DNA of 64,000 nucleotides. It comes from Sepiola atlantica (lineage: Eukaryota; Mollusca; Cephalopoda; Sepiida; Sepiolidae). The DNA is taken from assembly GCA_963556195.1 (NCBI GenBank), contig OY744537.1, positions 24,809,340 to 24,873,339 of the forward strand, given 5' to 3'. Each line of letters starts with the position of its first letter. The stretch's first letter is position 1. The notes under the pieces were generated by a model. It did no database searches. It had not been told where the DNA came from and saw only the letters and a program-made list of their open reading frames with translations. Positions 37,401 to 50,500 of this stretch are shown piece by piece. Both the position numbers and the translations under genes were made by a program.

Positions 37401-37749
37401 AAATATAATATTTATAAAATAAACATATTGGTAAATTTGCAGATTAACACACACTGCTAAAAAAATTATATTCTGCTTTTTAAGGCGATTACGTGTGAAC
37501 ACCGTGGAAAACGGAAAGAAGGAAAACATATTTTAGAATTTAGAGTGATGTATCAGTTTCATATATAATTAATGTAAATTGTGCGTTATTCTGTGCATTA
37601 TTTTTTTTGGGGGGTGGATCCCATCTTTTAGGCGATTACCTGTGGTTTTACGACCTTGCCAGTCGGACTAAGGATTAATGTTAAAATATATATTAGTTAA
37701 CTATACCCTCGCCTTAATTAATTGTTTCTCGTGGAGCAGGTAGGTTTTG

Positions 37750-37798
<49 letters not shown>

Positions 37799-38183
37799 TA
37801 AAGAAAGAAAGATGAAGATAAAAAATTGCATAAAATTACATAAAGTTACATAAAATTAATACAAATTTCTTTACATTGAAAGTTTATGTAATTTTATGCA
37901 ATTTTTTATCTTCATCTTTCTTTCTTTAAAATTGATTGCTCTACTCAACGTATTGAGCTTTACTGTATTGCGATAGATCACTTTATGATACTTCAATTAT
38001 CTTTGCAAGGAACAAAAGAAAAAAGTTTGTTTATTTTTGTTTTTGTGTTTTTTGATGAAAAAAAAAAAAAATGACACAATACTGGTCAACTCTGATGATG
38101 AAATTTTATTCCGAAATTAATAAGATTAAAGAAAAAAAAAAAAATTAATTAATCTTGCATTGATAATGGCTTATATTTTCAAT

Positions 38184-38230
<47 letters not shown>

Positions 38231-40123
38231 TAGACAAACTGTCTAAGCCTGGAGGGTCTAGTCTCTATTTATGAATAGATTCAAAAACATTCACCCTTTT
38301 AATACACATGAGGATTTGTTAAGCCAGAAATGACTTTCTATTCAACAGTTTACATGCTTTCAAATTTTGAAGGGTCATAAAATGATTCATTCTTTTTCTT
38401 TCAACTTTTAACAAGATTAACATGGCTGACTTGTTTACAAAGAAATGGAAATGCATTTTGATGATTTTAATTTCGTAATAAAAGTAATTTTTAATAAGAT
38501 TTTCAAAATGTCGTTTTATTATTTTTATGCTATTGCATTTGTGATTTCAATAAATATTTGATTAACGGTAAATAAATAACACGTGTAATTGTCAAAGTTA
38601 TGGTGGCACGAGAAATACACAGACACATGAAAAGTGATCATACAATTTTATTAGTATAGAGATTACTAACTTGTTTGGATTAATAAGAACTAGCGGAACC
38701 CGTGTAAATTACACGAAATGATGTTTTCAATACGGGTCCTAATGTAACAAAGCACCCTCTATTTGTTAGTAAGTTACGCTTGCTTTATTATGAGCCACCC
38801 CCCCCCCCTTTCTGGATAAGAGTGAAATAATGTTTAAAATAGTAACTCGTGTACGATGGACACTGCGCATATCTACTAAAAAAGGTTGATATGCCATCCG
38901 TTCAAAAAAAAAAAAAAACAACAAAATAATACTGGCCGATATCCTACTTTTTAAGCAGTCAACGTAATTAAATAGACAATGCCATTAAAAACGGCAACAT
39001 AAAAACAAGAAATAGTTTTAAGTTTTAAGCAACACAAAAAAGTAGTTTTTAACCAGGTGATATAAAAAATGTATTATTTCTTCCCCTTCCCCTCGAAATG
39101 TAGAATAAAAATCTTAGAGGTTGGTTGGGATCGAACTATAAACCAGTCGGGCCGAAGTAAAAATACCGCCTCGCTAACCATTACGCCAGAGGGAAACACA
39201 GGTAAATACTCCTAAACGCAGGCTAGTTGAATGTTTTTCAAAATTTAGATGCGGCACGCATGCGCAGAGCTTTTGCCGGAAGCGTGACACACGAACACAC
39301 ACGCTATCGTATTAATATATAGATAATCTGGATTATTCGGACGACTATTCTCATTTTGGTTGTTATTTTAGACAAATATATTTAGTTTATGGATACACTT
39401 CGATGAGATGCACAAAGTAGTGTAGGTTTTGATCAGGGTGCAGTTGAGAAGCGCTCTGTTCAGTTCTACCCAAGTCACTAGAACATACGTCAGAGAATCG
39501 AAAATTCATACAGAAAGCTACTTAGATATATAATTGTGTCACATGACAAACTTATTTAAATCCTTATTCTATATTCTACCCCCATACCGGTTTACTATTA
39601 TTAGACTGGGTTAATGTTCAGGAGAGATGAAGACACATTATAGTTCATTGTGACCATCCATAACTATGAAAAATCTGATTTTCATTAATAAATACTTGTA
39701 GGGTTACCATTTTCTTCAGGCGTTTCAGCACCAACAATGGAACGCAGTGTCCCTAATGATGAAGTCAAAGTCACAAACATAAATCTGAATTATGACCAAC
39801 GTTTTGGTCGGTGTAACGTCTGACCTTCTTCAGGTGCATCTTTTTCAAACTTGGGAACCTGTATGGAATTTTGAACTAAACCCTTTATTTAATCTGTGTT
39901 GATGTAGGATACTACCTTCTGTCGAATGTCTAAACATTATACGCCCGTGTCTTCTCTGCTGCAACCCAGGTTGTTGTATCATTCTGCGTGCCGTCATGAT
40001 CATCTTCAGCTGTGGTAGGCTACCTATTTCGTCCGTTCATAAAAACCAAGCTGAGACTTGTTGTGGGTAATAAAGATTTTAAAATGTTTATTAAAAACAG
40101 AGAAACAAAAAACTTTGTGTGCG

Positions 40124-40165
<42 letters not shown>

Positions 40166-43100
40166 AGGGAGACCGATTACCTATACATAGATTGACAGAC
40201 TTTCTTGCTACTTTTGGCTACACTGTATGCCACTGTCTCCAACCCCCCCTAGCCGTGACAGCGACGTCTCTCCATCCGTCATCCGTTCAGTCCAGTTGTC
40301 CCCAGGCACAGAAACCAAGACGCTCTCTGGCGGAAGTCACATGATTTCTCGACTTTCGCTTTTAACCCCCCCCCCCCCCCAATTCCTCCTCAGGGCATCC
40401 TTCCTCCAGCACCTCCTTCGCTATCTAACATTGGTAGATTGTTCTTGTTTCATCAGCCATGACAGCGTAGACATGTTAATTTTTTATGTTATTCTTAGTT
40501 ATTATCACGTGTAGTAAGAATTGAACCTTCAACCTCCAGAAAACAGTCACTTAGAACTGACTGTTAATCAACAGCTTTAACCATTATGCCATAGGTCTAT
40601 GTGGACAATTCTAGTATGAATTTTGGGAGCTTCAAACCTAATCTTGTCTAGATGTGTAGAGAAATGAGAACAACCTGCCCTGTGGATTAAAATTAAAGGT
40701 TCCATTCAAAATTCCTAATAGATACCCCGAGTTCAGCATAAAGATTTCCAAGTCAGAAAAGTTGCACCTGAAAAAGGTTACATTTCCTGAAACATAGTGA
40801 AAAGAATGACCAAGCTGAGAACAGTAATCCAATTAATACAAATTATCAATCCTCATCTCAAAAATTCTGAAACACAAATTATTATTATTACACATTAATA
40901 AATTATTTTAATTAATAAGAATAATCGGTTGATTTGGTTAAATTTATTTAAAAATAATTAAACATTACTAAATCATTCAATTTTGTTATCCATATAAACA
41001 TTGTTCATAGGAAGAATATTTAGTTTAATCAAATTTGGGTCATAATTTTCAGTTGTTTTGGTTTCTGTAAAGACAAAATATTAGAAAATAAATGTAAATG
41101 TTACATGACAAACTAGCCGAAGTACCTGACATTGCTCAGATGACAAACTTGTAGAATAAAATACCCACAAAAATCACGTGACCTTATTTGTTTGGGAAGA
41201 GTACACTTTGAACTTCACAGGGAACGAGGGGGGAGGTGAAGCTCTAAAAAAAAAAAACGGCTATCCCATTGTCACACCTACAAAGAATTTAAATAAACAC
41301 TTCTGGCTCTTTGATATGATACATCAGAAAATTCATTTTTGCTTTTGATTTAGGAGCACAAATGAACCATAATACTTACTCTTGCCTATAAACTTTAATA
41401 ATTCAAGGCAGAATTTTTTTTACTATTTTTCAACAATTTTTAAATGCACCCATAGAATCATTAATAAAATTCACATTCCTATCTGCAATCCAATCATATT
41501 TGATACAAATAAACTTCAGTCTATGCCTGACTTGTCCACCAAGTTTCAATCATGAATGTCCAACAGTCTTTGTTTTATCGCTGTTCAACGATATGCTCCA
41601 AATGTGCACCTCTGCATTGATTAATACTGAGCGCTGCTTAGTGGTTGTTAAAAAAGTTTTGGGCAGACAAAGATGAGGTGTTGTGACGGATGAACGATGA
41701 TTTCAACAGGATGGCACAACTCCTTCACACTGCAAATGACTGCGGGGGGGGGGGGGGACACTCTGGTGATCGTCTCATTAGTAGGAAGCGTGATCTTAAA
41801 TGGGCTTCACATTCACCGGATCATAACCCCCCCACACACACACACACAATCTTTTACCTGTCAGGTTATCTTAAGGATAATGTCTATCAAAACCATCCCC
41901 AGACTATTCCTGAAGTTAAGACGGCCATCGCAACCAAAATCAGTGCAGTGCTAAGACAGATGGTCACCCTGTATATAAGATGGCTAGCCAATCGCGATTC
42001 CACCGTTGAAGGCCGACCACCTGTGGACGTGAGAGTTCAGCCAAGTCCTCCTTGATGGTTGTTGTCCAGGTCATCAGTTGTCCCCCCGACACGCTGCGCC
42101 ACTCAGAGAGGTAGGGAGTATAAGCTGCATGTCCAAACCATCGAAGACCTCACTGCACAGGACAGATGGCAGAGACTTAAGATTGAGGCGTTGGTGGAGA
42201 ACAGTAGTTGGGACACAGTCAGCTCGCCGGCAATGCAAGATGCAGTCATTGTCAAAGACTTCCAAAGTCAGACATTTTTTTTTTAGCGGGGGGGGGGGGG
42301 GGGGGGGGGAGAATTGCTCCAGACAAAGCATGAAGCCACTTGATGTAAGAAACTAAAACAAATACTATTTCAAGGTCAAAAAACTAGCCAACGATAAGTG
42401 TTATATGGATAGACTCCGACCCAGAAAACAGCAATTCTTCTCCCTTTGTCAGAAACATCGCTCATGGAATGGGACGACTAAAGGACAAAATTAAAGAGTT
42501 GAGAGTTGGACTACCGATTTCACAGACTGGGCACACCCTTAAAAGTGATATTTATTAAACCACTCCCAGTGAAATTAAATTCTATTGTGAAACAACTAAG
42601 GTCAAGATGTTTTTGTGGATACTTATATTCTATTATAATAATTCCATGAATTCACATTTCCAAACTAACCGAGGGCTGTTCCATATCCTGCTGTCGCCAA
42701 TGAACCTGTATTGCAGTGCGTCAGTACGGAAACCGGTTTGTCATTGCTGCGTTGCAAGATGCTGTTGGCGCCATGTTTACCAATGCTCTTGTTGTCAGAC
42801 ACATCCTTCTCCAGCATTTCTTCCACCTTGCCAGTAATCCTACAATTTAACAATAGTAATATCATAATTAGCTGGACTCATTCAGAAACCAGAGGATTAA
42901 AGTTGTATAAAATGGCTGACGTAGGTAGTGAAGGCAATATTTATAGGCAGATGAACCCTCTAAATGTAATCTTAGTTAGTACATAACGTTTGTACTAAAG
43001 AAACAATTTTTGTTGCAGTTTTTTTTTTATTTAAAAAATTAAAAAACAATAAAATTATTTCCTTCTTCTAATAATAAAATCTGTGTTTTTTTTAATATTA

Positions 43101-46100
43101 AATAATCTTTGGTACTTCTGCAGTTTATGGACCGTAATGAATTAATAACGTTATATTATAAAAGTAAGAAATAATTTTATTGTTTTTTAAATTTAAAAAA
43201 AAAAAAAAACAGTCAAAAAAGTTTGTTATATTGTAAATTAAAAGAAGAAAAAGTTTGTTAATTGAAAGAAGTTTGTTAAATTGTTTTTTTTTTTCATCTG
43301 AAAAAAAAAATTACTGTTTATAAAAACACAGATTATAAAATAAAAACTTTTATTGTTTGTTGAATTGTAAATTACTGTCTGTTATATTTCGGATCCATTT
43401 ATAAAAACACTGATTTTAATTTCACATTAAATTGAAAAAAGGAAAATTTTCTAATAATAGTAAGTTGTTTTCTGTAAACTAAAGTACAAACTTTTCGGGG
43501 CACCGGTTGCAAATAGCAGACGATTCATTGACGTCACAGTCGGCAGCCATTTTAAGTGAAATAATTCAATTTTACCAAGGGAGATAATCTCCAACAAGGG
43601 AAAAAGATTGTTATAAAATCACGAGATCACAATACAGATTATGAAGCTTTATTCAACTTTTATTTATGTAGCACTACGGGGACCACTTCTTTGGTCCGAG
43701 CAAATTATCTGAATAGTGACTTATCACGGAGGCAGCTAGAGTGTTGTTGTGTAGAAAACATGTAGTAATAGTTCATTCTATCTCCTCTTCTTTTTCGCTG
43801 TTGTTGTTCTGTCGTGATGTGTGTTGATTAATAGCAGCGGTCGTAAATAATGAGAGCCCAAATCATTGTAGTTTAATAACGCTTTCAGGGTTTTATTTTG
43901 ATGGTTGTTCCGATTAATAGACACGTAGAAATATGGCAGTTCCAAATAAAATAACAGCAAAACTATTTGATATACTTACGTATCAGGCAAAACTATTTGT
44001 GTACAACAATAATTACAAAATATCATTAAGTAGAATTTTAGTAATACATAGAATTATTTTACTATTCATAGTCAACAAACTACGAAGGAGAAGATTACAT
44101 GGCGTCTTCATATTAAAAGAAGGGAGATAATCTTGTACGGGGCGCTGGCTTAAATAATAGAAACATGAGTAAGAAATTAATTTAATTTATTATTAAAATT
44201 CTACTCGATAATTTTCCGTAATTTTTGGTGTACACAAACAGTTTCACTTGACACGTAAGTATATCAAATAGTTTTCCTGTTATTTTATTTTAAACTGTCA
44301 TATTTCACTTGTGTATTATTCAAAACAACCACCTTTATTTTCTTCTCCAGTATAAAAATATAGATACATAATACCTCCAACCCATCCCCCATAAAGGAAT
44401 GAAAGCAGCTTCCTAAAACATGAGCGCTCTCTCTTTCAGTCCAGAAAAAAGAGAAAGATCTTATCAGCTTATTCACTATGTGTCACTTCCTGCTATGATG
44501 CAATATCCTGACACGTAACTTCTGGTTTGACTTCTAATGGAGAATTCCATCTTCGTGCTTAACTAATCTTAAGTGTGATTTTCCATTTTTAACCTTATTT
44601 TTACACAACTACATCTAAATATAGCTATATTTATAGTTATTTATAGACTGGAGAATTCTTAGTCAAGGGAGATAATCTCCAACAAAAGAGGTAGCCTATG
44701 ATGTTAACCTACCGAGCCAAGACGATCTTGTAGTTGTGTTAACTTAAATTTTTAGCATCTTAATCGCAGGTTAGATTCCTAAATGGAGTGAAAGAATTGC
44801 AGCAGCTTTTATTTAAGTATTTTTTTTTCTTTAGCTAGAACAAGTTTACAGTGTGACATAGGTAGTAGTAACAATAGTGTTAGTATATTCACTGTTATAT
44901 GGAGGAGGAGAAGGAGGAAGAAGAAAAAGAAGGAGGGAGAGGGGAAAGAAGAAGAGAGGGGAGGAAGAAGAATGGGAAGGGGAGGAAAGAAAAAGAAAGG
45001 TATGGGGAAGAAGAACTAGGAAGAGTAAGAAGTTGCTTCTGTTTTTTTTCCATTGGGGTGTGTAGTCCATCACTCCAGACCTTTGGTGGTTTCACTTTGT
45101 ATCCTTGTATTTACATTTGTTAATTAAAATAAATAATAATATTTTCAATTTAAATATGTATAGTTTTATTTTAATTTTTTATACAGATACATTCTTCATG
45201 TAAAAGGAAAGAGAGACACACAGAGTGAGCATATCTTCATATTTATCTCCAGGGATGGGTTAACTGTCAGTTAGCAGTTATCTCTGTTATCCTGTCATTT
45301 ATCTTTCCGAATCATCTTCTGTTTTGTCACTAGCATTTAGCACTATCTGACCCTACTTATATATTCCTGTCTGGCATGATTATTGTATATTGAAATCGTC
45401 AATGCTGTATACTCCATATCAAAGATGTTCGATGCTCGCTTACCTTCTCGGGCATGTACCCAGGCTTCATCTCCACCGATTGGTATACCTTGTCTTTTGG
45501 CCATGAGCGATAACATGGACTCCGGGTTTTAGTTTAGAAGATTTATTTAACAGACATAGACAGAAATTTAGTGGCTTTCTCCACAGGAGAGAGAAGAAAG
45601 GAATTACCAGGAAAACATATTCAGACCATCTGCGCCACTGCTGCCTCCCCGACCCCCACCTATTGGCACGGATCAGGCCTTTACACAACCGTCTCGGTCA
45701 AAAGTCAGAGACAAAAGGCACAAACAGACCTGAACAGAAGTGACATCATTTCCGATTTCCCTGCTACTCCCACCATGCTTAAGGGTGTCTTCCAACCTTG
45801 GGGGCGCTCTTTCTCTGCCCCCCCCCCCTCACTATCTAATATGATAATTACTCATCCAAAAATCAGCTGTTGGTTTCTAAACTTATAGGTTAAATTTTGA
45901 TTTCACCTAAAACATGTCCTAGCTTCTTAGAGTATCTTTCCAGAGACAATATCTATTTACCGTATTTTCTTCGGATAAATTTTTAATCCAAATAAAGGGG
46001 AATCGTATTATACACAACTCATGTTTATAAAAATCGTTACACAGTGTGAAAAAAAACCCAACTCATTTGAAACAGCAAGATTACAAATACTGGTACTAGT

Positions 46101-47511
46101 CTCTCCCTGCTCGACAAGGTCCAAAAAAGAGTCGCCAACCTAATAGGTCCCTCATTGTCAGCTAAGCTCCAGTCCCTGTCCCATCGCCGCAATGTAGCAT
46201 CCTTATGTTTGTTTTACAAATACTTCAATGGATTATGCTCCGATGAGTTGGCTACTCTGGTGCCCCCTCGACGTAAATTCACTAGACTAACTCGACAATC
46301 TACTAAATCTCATTCATTCACTGTGGAGGTCCCCAGATGCCGGAAAGCATTCTACTCAAATAGCTTCTTTCCTCGTGCTGCTGGCCTCTGGAACTCCCTC
46401 CCTGCCCCCTGTTTTCCCGACAGTACTGACATGCAAAAATTTAAAACTAATGTAAACAGACATCTCGCTGCTCAGATCCCAATTTAGGCTGACCCCCCAA
46501 ACCTTCACCCCTTTTCTTTTTTCTCAGTAGCCCCTTACGTCTACAGTGGCGGCCTGCCTTGTTTGGGGTGAATCATGTTAAAAAAAAATTTTTTTTAAAT
46601 ACTCTCAACTAGCACCAAGGCGACTAGAAACAGAAAGCCCTCCCACATACACCACCTAGTATTTCCAAATGGTTATCCATTCAGTACTTACCAAGCTCAA
46701 CGTCACTTAACTTTAGTGATCTAACAGGAACCGGTGTGTCAACGTGATTATGCTATATATTTTATCTAAAAGGCAGAAAATCTATCAAAATCGAAACTGT
46801 GATTAGAAACGTACACCTTCAGTTCATTTATTTTCTATAATATCTAGAAAAATTAATATCTTAATGAAATATATGTACAAGATTGAGATTTAAATGTGTA
46901 TCATATACACATTTAAAAAAAAAGGTGCTTATGCTGATTAGCGGCCATATGAAAAATTATTTTTATATAAAAACAATAATATATACTTATTAAGCATTAT
47001 ATTCTTACTCACTGTACGAAAAAGTAGAAAAAATTATCCACTAGAACTTTAATTACAAGTATTTTTCCATTCTGTGTATCATAACAGCGACTCGTTCAGT
47101 AAGCCTCCATCTTGTTTTTTAAGAAGATTTCAGTTATCTGCCCTTCAAATCTTCTTAAAAAACAAGATGGACGCTTACTGAACAAGTCGCTGTTATGATA
47201 CGCAGAATGGAAAAATACTTGTAATTAAAGTTCTAGTGGATAATTTTTTCTACTTTTTCGTACAGTGAGTAAGAATATAATGCTTAATAAGTATATATTA
47301 TTGTTTTTATATAAAAATAATTTTTCATATGGCCGTTAATCAGCATAAGCACCAAAATTTTTTTTCAGTGAACCAAACATATAAAAAAATATAACTGACA
47401 TCAATTGTAAAAATTAATAATTGAAATTTGTAAAGTCAGTAGAATTTTTTTTAAATTTCTGTAAGTAAATCATAAATTTTTTACAAACTAAATGAAAATA
47501 AAAAGAGTGAA

Positions 47512-47542
<31 letters not shown>

Positions 47543-50500
47543 TTATAAATAAAATATATATAGAGAGAGGAGGACAGAAACGGAGAAAGAGAGACAGAAT
47601 GGGAGAAATGAGAGACTGATTTCTGTTACACTTATAAGATTTATGGAGACGGTTGTGGCTATGGCTATTAATATATAGCGAAAGAAGGGGTGTGGACTGT
47701 GCATTCAGAAAATTAGCATCCACTTTTCTGGTTCTTGCCAAAGTATTTTTCAGCATTTTAATACACAAGACAATACTGTAGATCTTCTAATTGATATTCA
47801 GGAAGCCATGTTATATGATACCAAGATATATTATTCAAGCTTAAAGGACTCAGAAACATGATAAGATGATAATACTAACTTTGTAACCACCTGCTCAACA
47901 GTTATGTCTTTCTGTGTGGACATTTCTTTGACAAACAATGAGAGTTTACATGCGGCTTCTTTCATGTTAACTGCCGTTGGCCGAGCTGTTACCAAATACT
48001 GCAACTGGTTGGTAATGAAGTCACAGACACTTGTTGGTGTTGAGAAATCATCTAGACGAGTTTTCAGCTCAACAATTAAACCAAGGCATCCGACGATCGC
48101 AATAGCAGGTGCTCCACGCACCTAAAAAAAGAAGATAAACACATAAATAAAAAAAAGAAGAAAAAGAAAAAGTGATCCAATCAATTAATATTCAAATGCT
48201 GAATGTTATAAAAAATACACGTTTTGGCCAATGTTACTTCCGACCTTCTTAGAGTGCATTTTTTTTAATAAATTTTAAAGAGAATCAAAGTGTAAATTCA
48301 TCACCTCTGTATTGGCAGAACAAACCTAATATTGTATCACTACGAGGACCGATCCTTTGATCCCCACAGATTATCCAGATAATTACACATCTCATCGTGT
48401 AGGCAGTTGGAGGCGACACACAGTAACAATCGTGTAGGCAGTTGGAGGTCCATTGTATAGTCGACACACAGTAACAATTTGTTTCCATTTCTCTCTCGCT
48501 ATTGTCGTTTATTTTTTATGTTGACCTTTTGGCTAGGAAATACTGTTCTGATCCTATACTTTGACTATTCTGTCCTCGGTCAGTGAAAGAGAAGTCCTTC
48601 TCGACTGAGGCAATTTTATTTTTGTTCCAATCGAGAGTACACCTTTTTGGGGAGCTCGATTTTTCCTATATTAAAAACCGACCTTGTGTCTAACTCTGTC
48701 CTCGTTGGGAAGCAAGTAAATAGGAACAACAGTCGTACACGTTATTAATAAAGAACAACAGAAAATCATTTGGGGATTTTTCTTTACAGTATACATGCAT
48801 ACACACATAATACCCCCCTCCCCCCAACCTCACAGGGAGGGAGCAACTATCCAAAAACGTAACCGCTTTCTCTCACGCACGCAATGCAGTAAAAAAAACA
48901 TTTTTATGGGATGGAGCAGCTATCCAAAACTCAACTGTGCACGTGATTTATTAAAGAAAATTTTTTTTTTAAAGATTTGATCTGCTTATTCGCCGTCTCT
49001 CTCTAGTGCCTTCCTGTCTGTGACGTAAGTTCTTGTATACGTAGCTTTAACTCAACTACTAATGGAAAATTCCACTTTCTACTTAATTTTAACCTTACGT
49101 GAAAATTCCCGATTCTAACCCTACTTTTACACATCTGCATTGCTACAATATTACACTGTATCTGATGTCAAACGTGCTATGCCTGTCCAACCATAAACAT
49201 ATATATTTTTTTCAAATTGACTTTGTCTCAATAAAATGCAAAACAATTTAGATAGTTATATTTATTTCTACCAGAAAATAAATATGCAGTTTCAATTTAA
49301 CAAAAGTATTGATTTACTCCTCTCCAGGAGTTAGGCACAAGGCCAGTTTTTATCTTACTCCCACAAGTAAGATGTGACCCAGGGTCGGGTTGGGAAAGTG
49401 GGGTTTAAAAATTGCCTGGGCAGCCCCGTCGGCATTCCCCGGTAGAGGCGCCTCAGATAGTAAGCAATAAACTTACTCCTCCCCAAAGAGGGGAGGCAAA
49501 GCCTAGGAAGGTGGACCTCCCAGAACTGCACAGGACAGACCCATTGACCGGCGTAAATCAAGACCCGAAGGCCAAGACAACACCAGTATGGGGTGCAGTA
49601 TCCATCGGAACAGATACTACACTTTGATCTTAGCCAAAAGGCCAAGAACAAAATCAAAAACACATAAAAAATACTTTTACATTAAATTGTTAAAAAAAGA
49701 GGGAAATGTCTCAGAATATCAAGTAATCTTTTCCATTTAAATTTTTTAAAAGCTAATTAAAAAAAAATACAACCTAATTCATACTTTTAGTGTTACCACC
49801 AGAAATAAATCTATCTACAAAAAAAAAACATTAAAAAAATAGGAAACATAAAAGAAGGAAAATATAGTTTCTGTTTACTTAGAGCTGGTGAACTTATTTG
49901 CATAGTATAGATATTCATGAGGCAAAAAAAAAAAATTGTCTTTTTTTCAGAAGAATGTTCTTGCTCTATTTTCCACTAGCATGGCTACCCGGTGTGGCCC
50001 GGAAGTGTGGATAAGAAAATAAAAGGGTTAAATAAAAGTTCTAAACTCCCACCCACCTCTCTCAACATATTCTAAGTTACTTTACTTTTTGCATCCCTCC
50101 CTTCTGTCTAGACAAATCTTCACATTACCTTTTTGTGTTACATATGGATGAGGATAGGCTTGCTCGTACATATTAGCGATTAAGCAGGATGTGCTGTAGA
50201 CAGAAAGGTCAGCAGAGTTCAAACGGTTGACTAGGATCGTGAGAAAAGGAAGTTGAATATGATGTCAGACATGAACAACAGAGAAAGTAGTAAGTAAAGC
50301 TCTCGTCAGTCATGGTGGAAACGACCAAGCAACCAGGCGTATTAAGAAATAGTCTAGCAAAACGATAATACAATTAAGCAATGTGCTTAACATATAATTA
50401 ACTCTCTCTCATTCTACTCCCCCACCTCGAACTTTTCTGCCACTGAGTGATCATTTTGCAGCTAATATAATTCGCCAGTGATGGAACTTTAATTCTAACT

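Noticed and set aside
39121..39195. A genuine tRNA gene
   Set aside because: Internal boxes are good but the acceptor stem does not close and it sits inside a longer dispersed repeat.
44846..45123. Overlapping ORFs in four frames
   Set aside because: All derive from one purine-rich tract; residues are only E, G, R, K or their complement.
49605..49648. A functional U2 snRNA gene
   Set aside because: Only about 40 of roughly 190 nucleotides are present and the Sm site and 3' stems are missing. The sequence runs straight into a SINE body.
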